Assembly: GCA_944386845.1 (NCBI GenBank)
Contig: CALXCP010000006.1
Location: 1 to 64,000 of the forward strand
From: an uncultured Oscillospiraceae bacterium
GTDB lineage: Bacteria; Bacillota; Clostridia; Oscillospirales; Oscillospiraceae
Length of the DNA: 64,000 nt
Reading direction: 5' to 3'
Shown here: positions 8,178 to 17,408 of the stretch, piece by piece
Position numbering within the stretch: position 1 is the stretch's first letter
Layout of the letters: each line of letters opens with the position of its first letter
The notes under the pieces: model-generated
Seen by the model: the letters and a program-made list of their open reading frames with translations, nothing else
Told to the model about the DNA's origin: nothing
Database searches by the model: none
Program-made: the position numbers and the translations under genes

Positions 8178-10181
8178 GTGTTGTTCACTGTCGTGATCGC
8201 AGAGAAAGAGCATATCCAGAGCATCCAGGAATACGCTGTGTTCCTGAAGCCCTTTCTCGATGAAAGCCATATCGAGTTCTGCGAGTGGAGGCCCGAGGAG
8301 GGCACCTTGGCAGATTCCGTGCCCAGTCTGACGGAGCGTGTCGCGCATCATCAGGACTGGCGGGCCGTCGTGCTGTGCGACGGGCGCGGGCTCCGGAAGA
8401 AAAACCCCTTCGACCTGGTGGAGTTCAAGGCGCCGGAGTTCCAGCCCCTTGACTCTGAGGATGAGGAGGCGATCCTGGCCCACCGCCGGCAGTACCTGGA
8501 GCAGCTGCGCCATTTGAAATTCCAGGCCTTCGACCAGGCGGCCCAGCAGCCGCTGACCCGCCTGATGACCTATCTGTGCGCCAGCCCGCTGGTGACCCGT
8601 GGAAAGAACAACGCCGCGTCGGAGGACCCGGATTTCGCGGAGTACCTCGCGGAGAGCGCCCGCAAACAGGAGCTGCGTCGGCAGATCATCGGGGAGGAGA
8701 AGCTTGGGATCCCCCTGCCGGCAGAGGTCCTCTGCGTGGCCCGGCGCACCTATACGGAGCAGGAGTATGACATCAGCACCGCCTGGGTGCCCCATGAGGA
8801 CTTTCAGTATTCCAGGTTCTACGACTGGAACCTGTACTTCGACAAGATGCGTTACCTGGTGTTCGATATCCTTCCCCAGGACGACAAAAACTACGAGTTC
8901 GATTACATCCGCTTCCTCTATGCGGTGCTGATCCTGGCCAACCACGACACGCCCCCCGGCGTGCTGCGGCCCAACCGCGTCTTCTGCCTGAACTGTGAAA
9001 ACGATGAGCAGGCTCTCGTGCGCCTGGTGTCCCTGTACGACGCCAAGCTCGCCAAGACCAGCGAATCGCTGGCGGCGAAGGTGGACGAGATCCGGAACAC
9101 GGAAAAGGCCCGGCTCAGCGACCATGACACCAAAATGATCTTCTGCTCCAACATCAATGTGCCCGTGAGCACCTATCAGGAGATCGACCACAGCGGCTTG
9201 TACGCAGACCCGAACGCCCTGGGCCTGTCCACTGACTGCCCGCGGGACGAGCTGGGGGCGTGGGAGGACACCTACCTTACCTCCCGCAGGACGCTGCAAA
9301 AGCTGCTGAAGCAGCCCCGGAGGACGTTGAAGGGCGTCGCTGCGGACATGCGGCGAATGAATCATGTGGATCTGAGCAAGGCTGGACTGCTCAATGAGTT
9401 CCAGGCAGAGGACGTGCGGGACTATACCGGCGAAGAAGAGCTGAACATGGTGTCGGTGGTGACGCCCGATCTGTACGATACGAAACGGTATGAGGAGCAG
9501 ATGGAGCAGCAGAGCCAGGCGGTCCGTCAAAAGATCGGGACCCGCATGACGAAGCGGACCACCATCGCCCTCGGTGCGACGGCGCTGGTGCTCTACCTGG
9601 CAGGCTTCCTTCCGCTGCTGTTCAACAATCTGTCTGACCGGGAGAATATCCTGTGGTCTCTGGCCGTCACCGGGGCGGCGATCGCGCTTCTGGCCGTGGT
9701 GGCCCTGGTGTGTCTGTTTTTCCTGCGGGGCGGTCTGCGGGAGCTGTACCGTGCCTTCAACCGGGTGATGGACAGCATCAACGGGGAGATCGACGGTTCG
9801 CTGGCCCTGTATTCCCGTTATCTCAGCCACGCAGGCAATGTGATGCGGGGCTTTCGTGTGCTGGACTTTTTGGCCCGGAACATCGATCCGGACGCCGTAC
9901 GCATCCAGGTCCTGAACAAGCATATGGCGGACATCACCAGGATCCGGGAGGAGCTGCGCGAGGTCTTCGGCCCCTATGTGTCTCCGCGCGCGGAGGAGGA
10001 GCTGGAGAAGGTGGACGCCTATCTCTACGATTTCTCCCGGGCGGTGGATTTCCCCTATCCCGTCCCTTATTCCGAAGGGATGAAGTGCCAGATCGAGTTC
10101 ATGCAGCCCGGCGTCACCGTGCAGGTGCCGGTAAACTTCGTGAAGCGCATCACGCTCAGAAGGGAGGAGCTGTATGATTGA
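8178..10181 (+). CDS. two-TM protein of the tubulin operon, unknown function
   Basis: About 667 aa. Start: GAGGGAGG ends at 8172, so a GTG at 8172 is too close; GTG 8178 or TTG 8181 is better placed. The N-terminal half of about 450 residues is soluble and rich in aromatic and acidic residues. Two adjacent hydrophobic helices follow at about residues 460-483 and 491-515 as a hairpin, then a helical C-terminal domain. I recognise no catalytic motif. The stop overlaps the next gene by 8 bases, implying translational coupling. Probably an inner-membrane component that links the tubulin-like protein to the membrane; this role is inferred from context only. Confidence 0.8.
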   Translation: MLFTVVIAEKEHIQSIQEYAVFLKPFLDESHIEFCEWRPEEGTLADSVPSLTERVAHHQDWRAVVLCDGRGLRKKNPFDLVEFKAPEFQPLDSEDEEAILAHRRQYLEQLRHLKFQAFDQAAQQPLTRLMTYLCASPLVTRGKNNAASEDPDFAEYLAESARKQELRRQIIGEEKLGIPLPAEVLCVARRTYTEQEYDISTAWVPHEDFQYSRFYDWNLYFDKMRYLVFDILPQDDKNYEFDYIRFLYAVLILANHDTPPGVLRPNRVFCLNCENDEQALVRLVSLYDAKLAKTSESLAAKVDEIRNTEKARLSDHDTKMIFCSNINVPVSTYQEIDHSGLYADPNALGLSTDCPRDELGAWEDTYLTSRRTLQKLLKQPRRTLKGVAADMRRMNHVDLSKAGLLNEFQAEDVRDYTGEEELNMVSVVTPDLYDTKRYEEQMEQQSQAVRQKIGTRMTKRTTIALGATALVLYLAGFLPLLFNNLSDRENILWSLAVTGAAIALLAVVALVCLFFLRGGLRELYRAFNRVMDSINGEIDGSLALYSRYLSHAGNVMRGFRVLDFLARNIDPDAVRIQVLNKHMADITRIREELREVFGPYVSPRAEEELEKVDAYLYDFSRAVDFPYPVPYSEGMKCQIEFMQPGVTVQVPVNFVKRITLRREELYD

Positions 10182-13100
10182 GACGATCCTCAGGGCCTCG
10201 AGATATCTGATCTGCCTGCTCCCCTTTATCCTGTTCGCCCTGCTGAACATGAAGGCGAACCTGAAACGGCTGCACCGCGACCGCCAGTTCCTGATGCCCG
10301 TACTGACCCTGCTGTACTGTGTGGTCCTGATCCTGCTGCTGGACCGCATCAACACACTGCTGCTGACGCTGTTGAACTGGCTGCCCAGCTTCCTGGCAGG
10401 GCTGGCACTGCAGCTTTCCACCATGATGGACGGCTCCCTGCAGCCTCTGGCGGATCTTCTGAGCCGGCTGGGCCTGCTGCTGACAGCCCTGCTGCAGCAG
10501 GTGGATGCTGTATACATCCTTCTCTTTGTCTCCAACACGCTGTTCCTGTTGGCCCACATCATCCTGAAGCGTGTGATCGTCACCATCCTGAGTCTCGTCT
10601 TCCGCTCCGGCGGGTCGCTGCATGACTTCGTCGCCGGCGCCTTCTACGAGAAGGATGAGGAGACCGGGCAGTGGCATCTGCGTGACCACCTTGGGCAGGC
10701 GCGCACCTTCCTGAAGGTGATGTATCTGGCCGCTCTGGTGCTGTCTGTGGCCGCTGTTCTGTTCACCTGTGAGCTGTACCGGGAGGGCCTGCTGGTGGTG
10801 CCCTTCTACCCGGTGTTCGGTCTGCTGATCGTGGGGGAGATGTACTTCTTCCTGGATGGTCTGGACCGTCAGGAGGCGGCCGGTTCCCTGGCCGGCGAGG
10901 CAGATCAGGCCAACAAGGTCACCAACTACATGCTGCTGCGCCGGGTGCTCACCGACCTGTTCGGAGACAAGCTGGGAGCGGACAACACCACTGTGGACAA
11001 CGGCCTGGTCAACGCCCGCACCAATGACGAGCTGCTCCACCAACTGGAGCAGGATGAGGCGCCCATGGTGGAGGCCTATGGCCGCTTCATGCGCATCCGC
11101 GTCCAGCGCGGCCTGGAGCTGGACCACAATTATCTCTCCTCCGGCCTGGAGCTTTTAAAGGGCAACAGCATCCTGTTCAACGATCCGTTCTACTATGACC
11201 TGATCCCTTATGTCTCCTATCCGATGAACCGCGTCCTGCTGCGGAGCAAGAAGGTGCTGATCGTCCTGGGCCGCCATGACGTGGAGGGCGATGTGGAGAC
11301 CTGGTGCCGGGACGGCCTGACCGCTGTGACGGGCGTCCCCAGCCTGTGGAACATCGGTGTGCTGTCTGATACGCCCCAGGATCTGGACGTGGGGATCGTT
11401 ACCCGCTCCAGCGTCCACGACCTGGCGCTCCATGAGGTCAACGACGGATTCTTCCGCGAAGTGGAGTTCGTGGTGATCATCGAGCCGTCCAAGCTTGTGA
11501 CCACCGCGCAGATCGGGCTGAACTCCCTGATCCGCCGCTGCCGCCGGGGCGGCAAGCAGCTGACCTTCTGCTCCACAGACAAGAACTGTGACGGTCTGGT
11601 GGATGCGCTCTCCCATATCCTGCTCACCAGCCTCACCGAGGTGTCCGCCACCGGGCACCACAAGGGCGTTTCCTCCTATATGTGCTGGGAGACGGACGGT
11701 GAACATCTCCAGCACCGATTGCTGCCCAACCTGTCCCGTTACCTGGGCATGGGCACGGAGCTGTCCTTCGCCGCGCTGAAAAACCAGGTCCCCCAGACCC
11801 AGTGGTTCGGCGGCGAGATGTTCCCAGTGGTGGACATCCACTGGATCGCCAGCCAGTATTACTATGACCTGCTGCACTACGCGAACCTTCCCACCTCTCA
11901 GGAGACCATGGATGAGTGCTTCCTGGTGTCCCCCAACCTCTGGAACGCGAAAGTGGCCCGGGACCAGTACCTCACCGTGGAGGACGAGGCGTACAACATG
12001 TTCGAGCTCAAGCGGCTGTTCTCCACACGCGCCACCAACCAGGGGTTCATCAACATCATCTCTCCGGAGTATCTGCTCAAGGACTATATGACGGCCAATG
12101 ATGGGATCTTCAATGCGGACCCCAAGGCCATCCCCTACATCGTGGCCGACCACGCCCCCACCGTTCGCAACGTGGTGCTGCGTCTCTGCCTGCGCATGAG
12201 CGCCGGACAGGTGAGTGAGCGTGATATCCGCCAGGAGCTGTTGCTGACGGATATCGAGCTGGACCCCCACGACCTGCGCACCGGTCTGTGGCGCGCGGTC
12301 TGCCGCTGCTGTCAGGGCGTGGGGACCACCACTGTGGACCGGGAGGGGCGTGAGCTCCTCGTGACGGAGCACAAGGGCGGCCAGACCACGTTCTCCGCCG
12401 AGGTGCTGCGCATCAAGCGGAAGTTCTCGCTGGAGAGCGGACAGATGGAGGACCTGTACTTCATCACCGACGAGAAATTCATCTCTCTGCTGCTGTCGGA
12501 TCTGCAGAACGCCAGATACATCGCAGAGGATGAAAAAGGAGATCAGCGGTACCTGGGCACCGAGCTGCGGGGCCATGTGTTCCAGAAGTATCTCCCTGGC
12601 CAGTTCTTCACCTTTGGCGGAAAGTACTACGAGATGCTGCGGGTCACCGCCGCTGGACAGGTGCTGGTGCGCCGTGCCGCCGACCACATCACCGGTCGTC
12701 CCGCTTACAGGCAGGTGCGCCGCTACTACCTCAACAACATCACCGACTCCCCGGTCATGGGGGAGCAGAGGGATATCGCAGGGCTGCAGATCAGCAAGCA
12801 GTACGCGGATATCCGGGTGGAGACCCCCGCCTACTGGCAGATGGAAAAGTACAACGACTTTGCCGGCGGACGCAAGGTGTCCATCAATGGCGTCCCGGAG
12901 CGGCGCTACTATGGCAAGCAGATTCTTCGCATCGGCCTGCCGGAAGACGGCTTGACGGAGGAGATCCGCTCGACCCTCACTCTGCTGTTCAACGAGGTGT
13001 TCCGCACTCTGTTCGCGGAAAACCATGCCTACATCGCGGCGGTGACCCCCGGTGAGACAGACGTGCCCACCACCTACAACCTCAGCGGAGAGGGCGGGAC

Positions 13101-14871
13101 GGAGCTGGGCCAGAACTGCATCTACATCATCGAGGATTCCCAGCTTGATCTGGGCCTTCTGGTGGCGGTACAGCGTAATCTGGGCCGGATCTTCTCCATC
13201 CTTTGCGACTATCTGGACTGGCACATCGATGCCGTGAAGGAGAGCCAGTATCCGCCGCCCAGGCCCGAGCCGCCCACCTATACGGTAGGCCCGGAGGAGG
13301 CGGCGGCTGGACGGCCTGAGCCCAAGACACGGATTGGAAAGATCTTCCGAAAGATCGGTGACTTTTTCCGGGGCATCGGGGCAAAGCTCGCCGGCCTGTT
13401 TGGCGGACTGCGAAAGAAAAAGGACAAAGACGAGGGCACACCTGAGCCAGAGACGGCGGCTGCCCAGCCCGCGCCTGAGGACGGGTCCCCTGCGGAGGGC
13501 ACCGCCCAAGACGCGCCCGTGGCAGATGCCGGCGAGGCGGCAGGGGAGAAGGACACGGAGATGCCTGACGACCTGTCCGACGCCGCCGGCGCAGAGGCAG
13601 AGGAGGATGCAGGAACGCTGGATGGCCCGTCTGCTGACGGGAATGCTGTCGAAGCAGAGACATCTGCCGAGCCCGACATCCCCTCCGAGGATGTTCCTGA
13701 CGTCGGGGACGAACCCCCGGCGGAAAATACCACAGACACTACGCCTTCTGCGGAGAACACGGATCCCGGCGACGGTGCCGATGCGGAGATCGAACCGAAG
13801 AAGGCCGACGGGGAGGAGACCAAGAGATCCTTCTCCCTGATGAGCCGCGGCCCCGGCCCGGATGTGCTCATGTCGGATGTACCTGAGGCAGAGCCTGAGA
13901 CGGCATCCTCGGCGGAGGCGGAGGACACGCCCGGGGAGGAGGCCCCGGTCCACGATGTCGACCAGGATGAGGTCACTTTCGAGCCGGACCGGGCAGAGGC
14001 GGCCAAGCGCGACGACGGGATCATCGTTCGGAGGCCCTATCATCAGCGTTATTATCTGCTCTACGGCGGGACACAGGTCCCTGATCAGCTCGATATCCAG
14101 GGGACCCATGACTTTTTGGAGGCAATGGGCTTCGGGAAGAGTGAGCTGAAACAGGCCCGGGAGGGCGTGAACACCGCTGACATGATCGAACGGAACTACG
14201 TGCCCGACCGTCCCGGCAGCAAGTACTGTGACTTCTGCGGCACCGAGCTGATCGGGACCGAGTACGAGGTGCTCGCTGACGGGCGTGAGCGCTGCATGAT
14301 GTGCAGCCGGACTGCGGTGAAGACTGAGGAGGAGTTCCGGGATATCTATAAAACGGTGGTGCGCAACCTGGAGACCTTCTTTGACGCCAAGATCACCGCC
14401 CCCGTGCGGGTGGAGATGGTCAACGCCAAGAAGCTGCACCGCCGGCTGGGCAAGAGCTTCGTCCCCACCGGAAACTTTGACGGGCGTGTCCTCGGCGTGG
14501 CGATCCGGAGCAAGAAGGGCTACTCCATCCTGTTGGAGAACGGTGCGCCGCGAATGCAGTCCACCATGACCATCGCCCACGAGCTGACCCATATCTGGCA
14601 GTACCTGAATTGGGACAGCGAAGCCATCCTGCGCAAGTATGGCAAGGAGCAGGAGCTGGAGGTCTACGAGGGGATGGCAAAGTGGAGCGAGATCCAATAC
14701 GCCTACCTGGTGGGAGAGCCAGCAGCCGCCAAGCGGGAGGAGCTGATCACCCTCCACCGGCAGGACGAATATGGCTTCGGCTTCCGGAAATATCTTTCGA
14801 GATATCCCCTGACCACAGAGGTCGATCTCACGGGGAACACCCCGTTCCAGGACAGATCTCAGCCGCTTTGA
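10174..14871 (+). CDS. giant membrane protein with LIM-like zinc site and DA1-like metallopeptidase
   Basis: 1565 aa. About six hydrophobic segments fill residues 1-230. Residues 300-900 hold an alpha/beta region (KVLIVLGRH, then EFVVIIEPS about 75 residues on) that vaguely resembles P-loop/helicase-like folds but lacks a canonical Walker A, so this reading is weak. Residues about 1060-1290 are an acidic, Pro/Ala/Glu-rich low-complexity linker. The C-terminus has a treble-clef/LIM-like zinc site (C1352-x2-C1355, C1374-x2-C1377) followed by a zinc metallopeptidase domain with HELTH at 1469-1473 and a downstream glutamate (EVYEG, near 1499). That is the order found in DA1/LIM-peptidase proteins. 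ATG overlaps the preceding stop. Likely a membrane-tethered protease or processing subunit of the operon. Confidence 0.8.
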   Translation: MIETILRASRYLICLLPFILFALLNMKANLKRLHRDRQFLMPVLTLLYCVVLILLLDRINTLLLTLLNWLPSFLAGLALQLSTMMDGSLQPLADLLSRLGLLLTALLQQVDAVYILLFVSNTLFLLAHIILKRVIVTILSLVFRSGGSLHDFVAGAFYEKDEETGQWHLRDHLGQARTFLKVMYLAALVLSVAAVLFTCELYREGLLVVPFYPVFGLLIVGEMYFFLDGLDRQEAAGSLAGEADQANKVTNYMLLRRVLTDLFGDKLGADNTTVDNGLVNARTNDELLHQLEQDEAPMVEAYGRFMRIRVQRGLELDHNYLSSGLELLKGNSILFNDPFYYDLIPYVSYPMNRVLLRSKKVLIVLGRHDVEGDVETWCRDGLTAVTGVPSLWNIGVLSDTPQDLDVGIVTRSSVHDLALHEVNDGFFREVEFVVIIEPSKLVTTAQIGLNSLIRRCRRGGKQLTFCSTDKNCDGLVDALSHILLTSLTEVSATGHHKGVSSYMCWETDGEHLQHRLLPNLSRYLGMGTELSFAALKNQVPQTQWFGGEMFPVVDIHWIASQYYYDLLHYANLPTSQETMDECFLVSPNLWNAKVARDQYLTVEDEAYNMFELKRLFSTRATNQGFINIISPEYLLKDYMTANDGIFNADPKAIPYIVADHAPTVRNVVLRLCLRMSAGQVSERDIRQELLLTDIELDPHDLRTGLWRAVCRCCQGVGTTTVDREGRELLVTEHKGGQTTFSAEVLRIKRKFSLESGQMEDLYFITDEKFISLLLSDLQNARYIAEDEKGDQRYLGTELRGHVFQKYLPGQFFTFGGKYYEMLRVTAAGQVLVRRAADHITGRPAYRQVRRYYLNNITDSPVMGEQRDIAGLQISKQYADIRVETPAYWQMEKYNDFAGGRKVSINGVPERRYYGKQILRIGLPEDGLTEEIRSTLTLLFNEVFRTLFAENHAYIAAVTPGETDVPTTYNLSGEGGTELGQNCIYIIEDSQLDLGLLVAVQRNLGRIFSILCDYLDWHIDAVKESQYPPPRPEPPTYTVGPEEAAAGRPEPKTRIGKIFRKIGDFFRGIGAKLAGLFGGLRKKKDKDEGTPEPETAAAQPAPEDGSPAEGTAQDAPVADAGEAAGEKDTEMPDDLSDAAGAEAEEDAGTLDGPSADGNAVEAETSAEPDIPSEDVPDVGDEPPAENTTDTTPSAENTDPGDGADAEIEPKKADGEETKRSFSLMSRGPGPDVLMSDVPEAEPETASSAEAEDTPGEEAPVHDVDQDEVTFEPDRAEAAKRDDGIIVRRPYHQRYYLLYGGTQVPDQLDIQGTHDFLEAMGFGKSELKQAREGVNTADMIERNYVPDRPGSKYCDFCGTELIGTEYEVLADGRERCMMCSRTAVKTEEEFRDIYKTVVRNLETFFDAKITAPVRVEMVNAKKLHRRLGKSFVPTGNFDGRVLGVAIRSKKGYSILLENGAPRMQSTMTIAHELTHIWQYLNWDSEAILRKYGKEQELEVYEGMAKWSEIQYAYLVGEPAAAKREELITLHRQDEYGFGFRKYLSRYPLTTEVDLTGNTPFQDRSQPL

Positions 14872-14946
14872 GTCCTGTCTGTATCGGGGCGGCCTCTTTG
14901 GGGGCCGCCCCGGCAGATATCCCGGCAGGGAAGAGGAGAGGAGACT

Positions 14947-15411
14947 ATGATGAAGCAGCATATCCGTCGCATCGTTCCCCTGGCACTCGTGTCGGCGCTC
15001 CTGATGGCTCTTTTGGCCGGCTGCGGGGGAGAGAAAAACAAGGTGGCATCCGCCATCTCTCAGTTCGAAGGCGCCTGTCAGGAGCTGGATGTCCGCGGGA
15101 TGATCGAGTGCATGGACCCCGCCATCTCCGGGCCGCTCCTCAGCGCCATGGACCTGTTCGGCGTGGAGGACACCAGCGGCGCATTGGATCAGCTGGTGGG
15201 CGCGCTGGACCTGTTTGACGGCGCTGGCCAGCAGACGGAGGACCTTGTCCAGTCCATCCGCATCGAGCCGAAAGAATACGACTTCAACGATGACCGGGAC
15301 ACCTGTACCGTCACCGCGGAGCTGAGCTACGGGGACAGTGAGCCGCGAAGCATCACGCTCCAGATGGTCCTGGAGGACGAGACCTGGTACATCGGCGGCA
15401 TCGGCCTGTGA
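14947..15411 (+). CDS. small lipoprotein of the tubulin operon
   Basis: 154 aa. A basic N-terminus (KQHIRR), a hydrophobic stretch and a lipobox LLAGCG indicate signal peptidase II processing and lipidation at Cys, so the mature protein sits on the outer face of the membrane. The remaining roughly 125 residues have the acidic, DUF4878-like look of a small alpha+beta extracytoplasmic domain, with no catalytic motif seen. AGGAGAGGAG lies just upstream of ATG 14947. It sits 75 bases after the giant peptidase gene in the same operon and may be an extracellular partner or substrate; that is speculation. Confidence 0.8.
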   Translation: MMKQHIRRIVPLALVSALLMALLAGCGGEKNKVASAISQFEGACQELDVRGMIECMDPAISGPLLSAMDLFGVEDTSGALDQLVGALDLFDGAGQQTEDLVQSIRIEPKEYDFNDDRDTCTVTAELSYGDSEPRSITLQMVLEDETWYIGGIGL

Positions 15412-15468
15412 GGCCATGCACACGACACGGTCTGTCGGCCGGAAGATGCGAAAAAGGACGGTGAGGAT

Positions 15469-17403
15469 TTGCTCTGGTATATCTGTCTGCTGCTGTGCGT
15501 CCTGGTCATCGCCGCGGCGGTCAAGCTGATCTTGGGGCGGCGGCGGAGCAACATGCGCCTGATCATCGGGATGGTGGCGTGCGTGATCGTCGCTTATATC
15601 CTCTATCTTCCGCCCTATCTCCAGACATACAACGTCACCGCGGCGCTGCTGGGCTCCTTCATCAACGTGATGCAGATCATCTCGCTGAACGCGGACTACC
15701 TGTCCAGCTACGATGTGCTCATCGCCACGCTGGGCAATGGCCCGCTCGCCAGCGTATATCTGGTTTTCCTGGCGGCGGCGCACTTCCTGCTGCCGGTGGT
15801 ATCCGCCATGACAGCGGTGACCCTGATACTACACTGTCTGGCCCAAATGCGCCTGGGCGTGATCAAGCGCCGAAGGCGCCCGCTCCACGTATTCTCTCAG
15901 ATCAATGAACGGGCCATCCTCCTGGCGGAGGATATCGAGCGCCGGCAAAAGGGAGTCGAGATCCTGTTCCTGGGAGAGGGCGACGACCCAGCGGTGCCGG
16001 AGCTGCGCCAGCAGCTGCGCTGCACCATCCTCAACGAGAAAGTCGAAAACCTCAAGGTCGATGCCAAGCGGCGCAAGGCATATTACTATTGCATCTCTGA
16101 CGATCAGGAAAAAAACCTGAATGATGCGCTGTCTCTCCTGGACTTCCTGAAGGATAAGCCCCCTGCGGTGCAAAAAAACAACTCGATCTTCCTGTTCACC
16201 TCTGACCGGTCCGCTGAGTTGATGCTGGATTCCCTTCATAAGGGCCTTGTGAACATCAGTCTGATGGATATGAGGCGCACCGCTGTCTACGACCTGCTGA
16301 CGCGGTATCCGCTCCCGCACTATGCCGTCAACGGCGAGATCCGTGTCCTGGTATGCGGTGCCACCGACCTGGGGGAGATCTTTTTGCGAAGCGCTGCCTG
16401 GTGCGGCCAGCTGGCAGGCTACCGGCTGCGCCTCCGCGTCATCGGGCGGGACCTCCAGGACTGGGCGGCCGACTTCCAGGCGCATTACCCTGGCCTTATG
16501 AGCGAGCGGTACTGCATCGAGTTTTTCAGCTACTCCAACGACTTGGAATTCCAGTCCGTCCTACGCTCCTGCGGAGCGGATGCCAACTATGTGGTGGTCG
16601 CCTGCGGCGGCGAGCCGGAGACGGTGGAAAAGGCCATCGCCCTGCGCCGCTTTCTTTACCGGACAGACGGGACGTTCCGTTGCGCTCCGCCGATCTTCGC
16701 CTATATCCCCAACGGGGAGAAGGCCAAAGCCGTGACCGCCCTGACCACAGCGGAGGCCCGGGCAGACCGGCGCATGTCCTATGACATCACCCCCTTCGGC
16801 ACTGAGCCGGCGCTGTACACCTTCCGCAACATCACAGACTCCGACCTGGAACGCTTGTCCCGAAACGTACACCTGGTGTACGAGGACATCTTCAGCGACG
16901 GAGAGATCGACGTGTCCGCCGCTCTGGAGCGCTACAACCTGTTTGAGGTGAACAAGAGCTCCAACCGGGCCAACGCACTGCACATCCGCTATAAGCTGGC
17001 CATGCTGGGGCTGGATTACACCGACGATCCCCAGGCGGAGGAGGTGGACTTCCAGGCTTATCTCGCCCCGGACACCCTGGAGCGGCTGACTGTCGCCGAG
17101 CACGACCGCTGGATGGCCTTCCTGGAGAGTGAGGGGTGGGAGAGCGCCACCGTGGAGGAGGTCCGCGCCTACCAGGCCTCCGGGATCAGCAGAGGGCGTC
17201 ACAACTGCCCGCTGCTGAAGCTGCACCCCTACATCTGTCCCTTCGGCGACCTGCAGGAGTGTTCCGACCAGCTCGGCCTGCCAGACTCCACTGTGTACGA
17301 CCGGGAGCTGATCGCCCGCATCCCCGACATCCTGCATGACAAGTGGAATGTCTCCGGGAAGCGGTACTATATCGTAAAAATCAAATCTGAGCAGAGAGGA
17401 TGA
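15469..17403 (+). CDS. four-TM protein with TrkA/RCK-like Rossmann units and RyR domain
   Basis: 644 aa, TTG start preceded by GTGAGGA. Four hydrophobic segments occupy residues 1-125. Two Rossmann-like units follow: one near 140-270, and one starting at IRVLVCGATDLGE (about 288-400) whose VxVxGxxxxG-like turn resembles the TrkA-N/RCK nucleotide-binding fold of K+ channels. Residues about 540-620 match the RyR (ryanodine-receptor repeat) pattern: EHDRWM, EGW, LHPYICPF, YDRE. The TM-RCK-RyR order suggests a nucleotide- or ligand-gated membrane effector. The stop overlaps the TIR gene (ATGA). Prokaryotic RyR domains are known next to nucleotide-signalling conflict proteins; channel activity here is inferred. 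Confidence 0.75.
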   Translation: MLWYICLLLCVLVIAAAVKLILGRRRSNMRLIIGMVACVIVAYILYLPPYLQTYNVTAALLGSFINVMQIISLNADYLSSYDVLIATLGNGPLASVYLVFLAAAHFLLPVVSAMTAVTLILHCLAQMRLGVIKRRRRPLHVFSQINERAILLAEDIERRQKGVEILFLGEGDDPAVPELRQQLRCTILNEKVENLKVDAKRRKAYYYCISDDQEKNLNDALSLLDFLKDKPPAVQKNNSIFLFTSDRSAELMLDSLHKGLVNISLMDMRRTAVYDLLTRYPLPHYAVNGEIRVLVCGATDLGEIFLRSAAWCGQLAGYRLRLRVIGRDLQDWAADFQAHYPGLMSERYCIEFFSYSNDLEFQSVLRSCGADANYVVVACGGEPETVEKAIALRRFLYRTDGTFRCAPPIFAYIPNGEKAKAVTALTTAEARADRRMSYDITPFGTEPALYTFRNITDSDLERLSRNVHLVYEDIFSDGEIDVSAALERYNLFEVNKSSNRANALHIRYKLAMLGLDYTDDPQAEEVDFQAYLAPDTLERLTVAEHDRWMAFLESEGWESATVEEVRAYQASGISRGRHNCPLLKLHPYICPFGDLQECSDQLGLPDSTVYDRELIARIPDILHDKWNVSGKRYYIVKIKSEQRG

Positions 17404-17408
17404 GCACC

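Noticed and set aside
11155..15783. Very long open frame on the minus strand (over 1500 codons)
   Set aside because: It lies wholly opposite the giant peptidase and neighbours, has no ribosome site or recognisable domain, and is rich in Gln/His/Val/Gly as antisense frames of GC-rich genes are.
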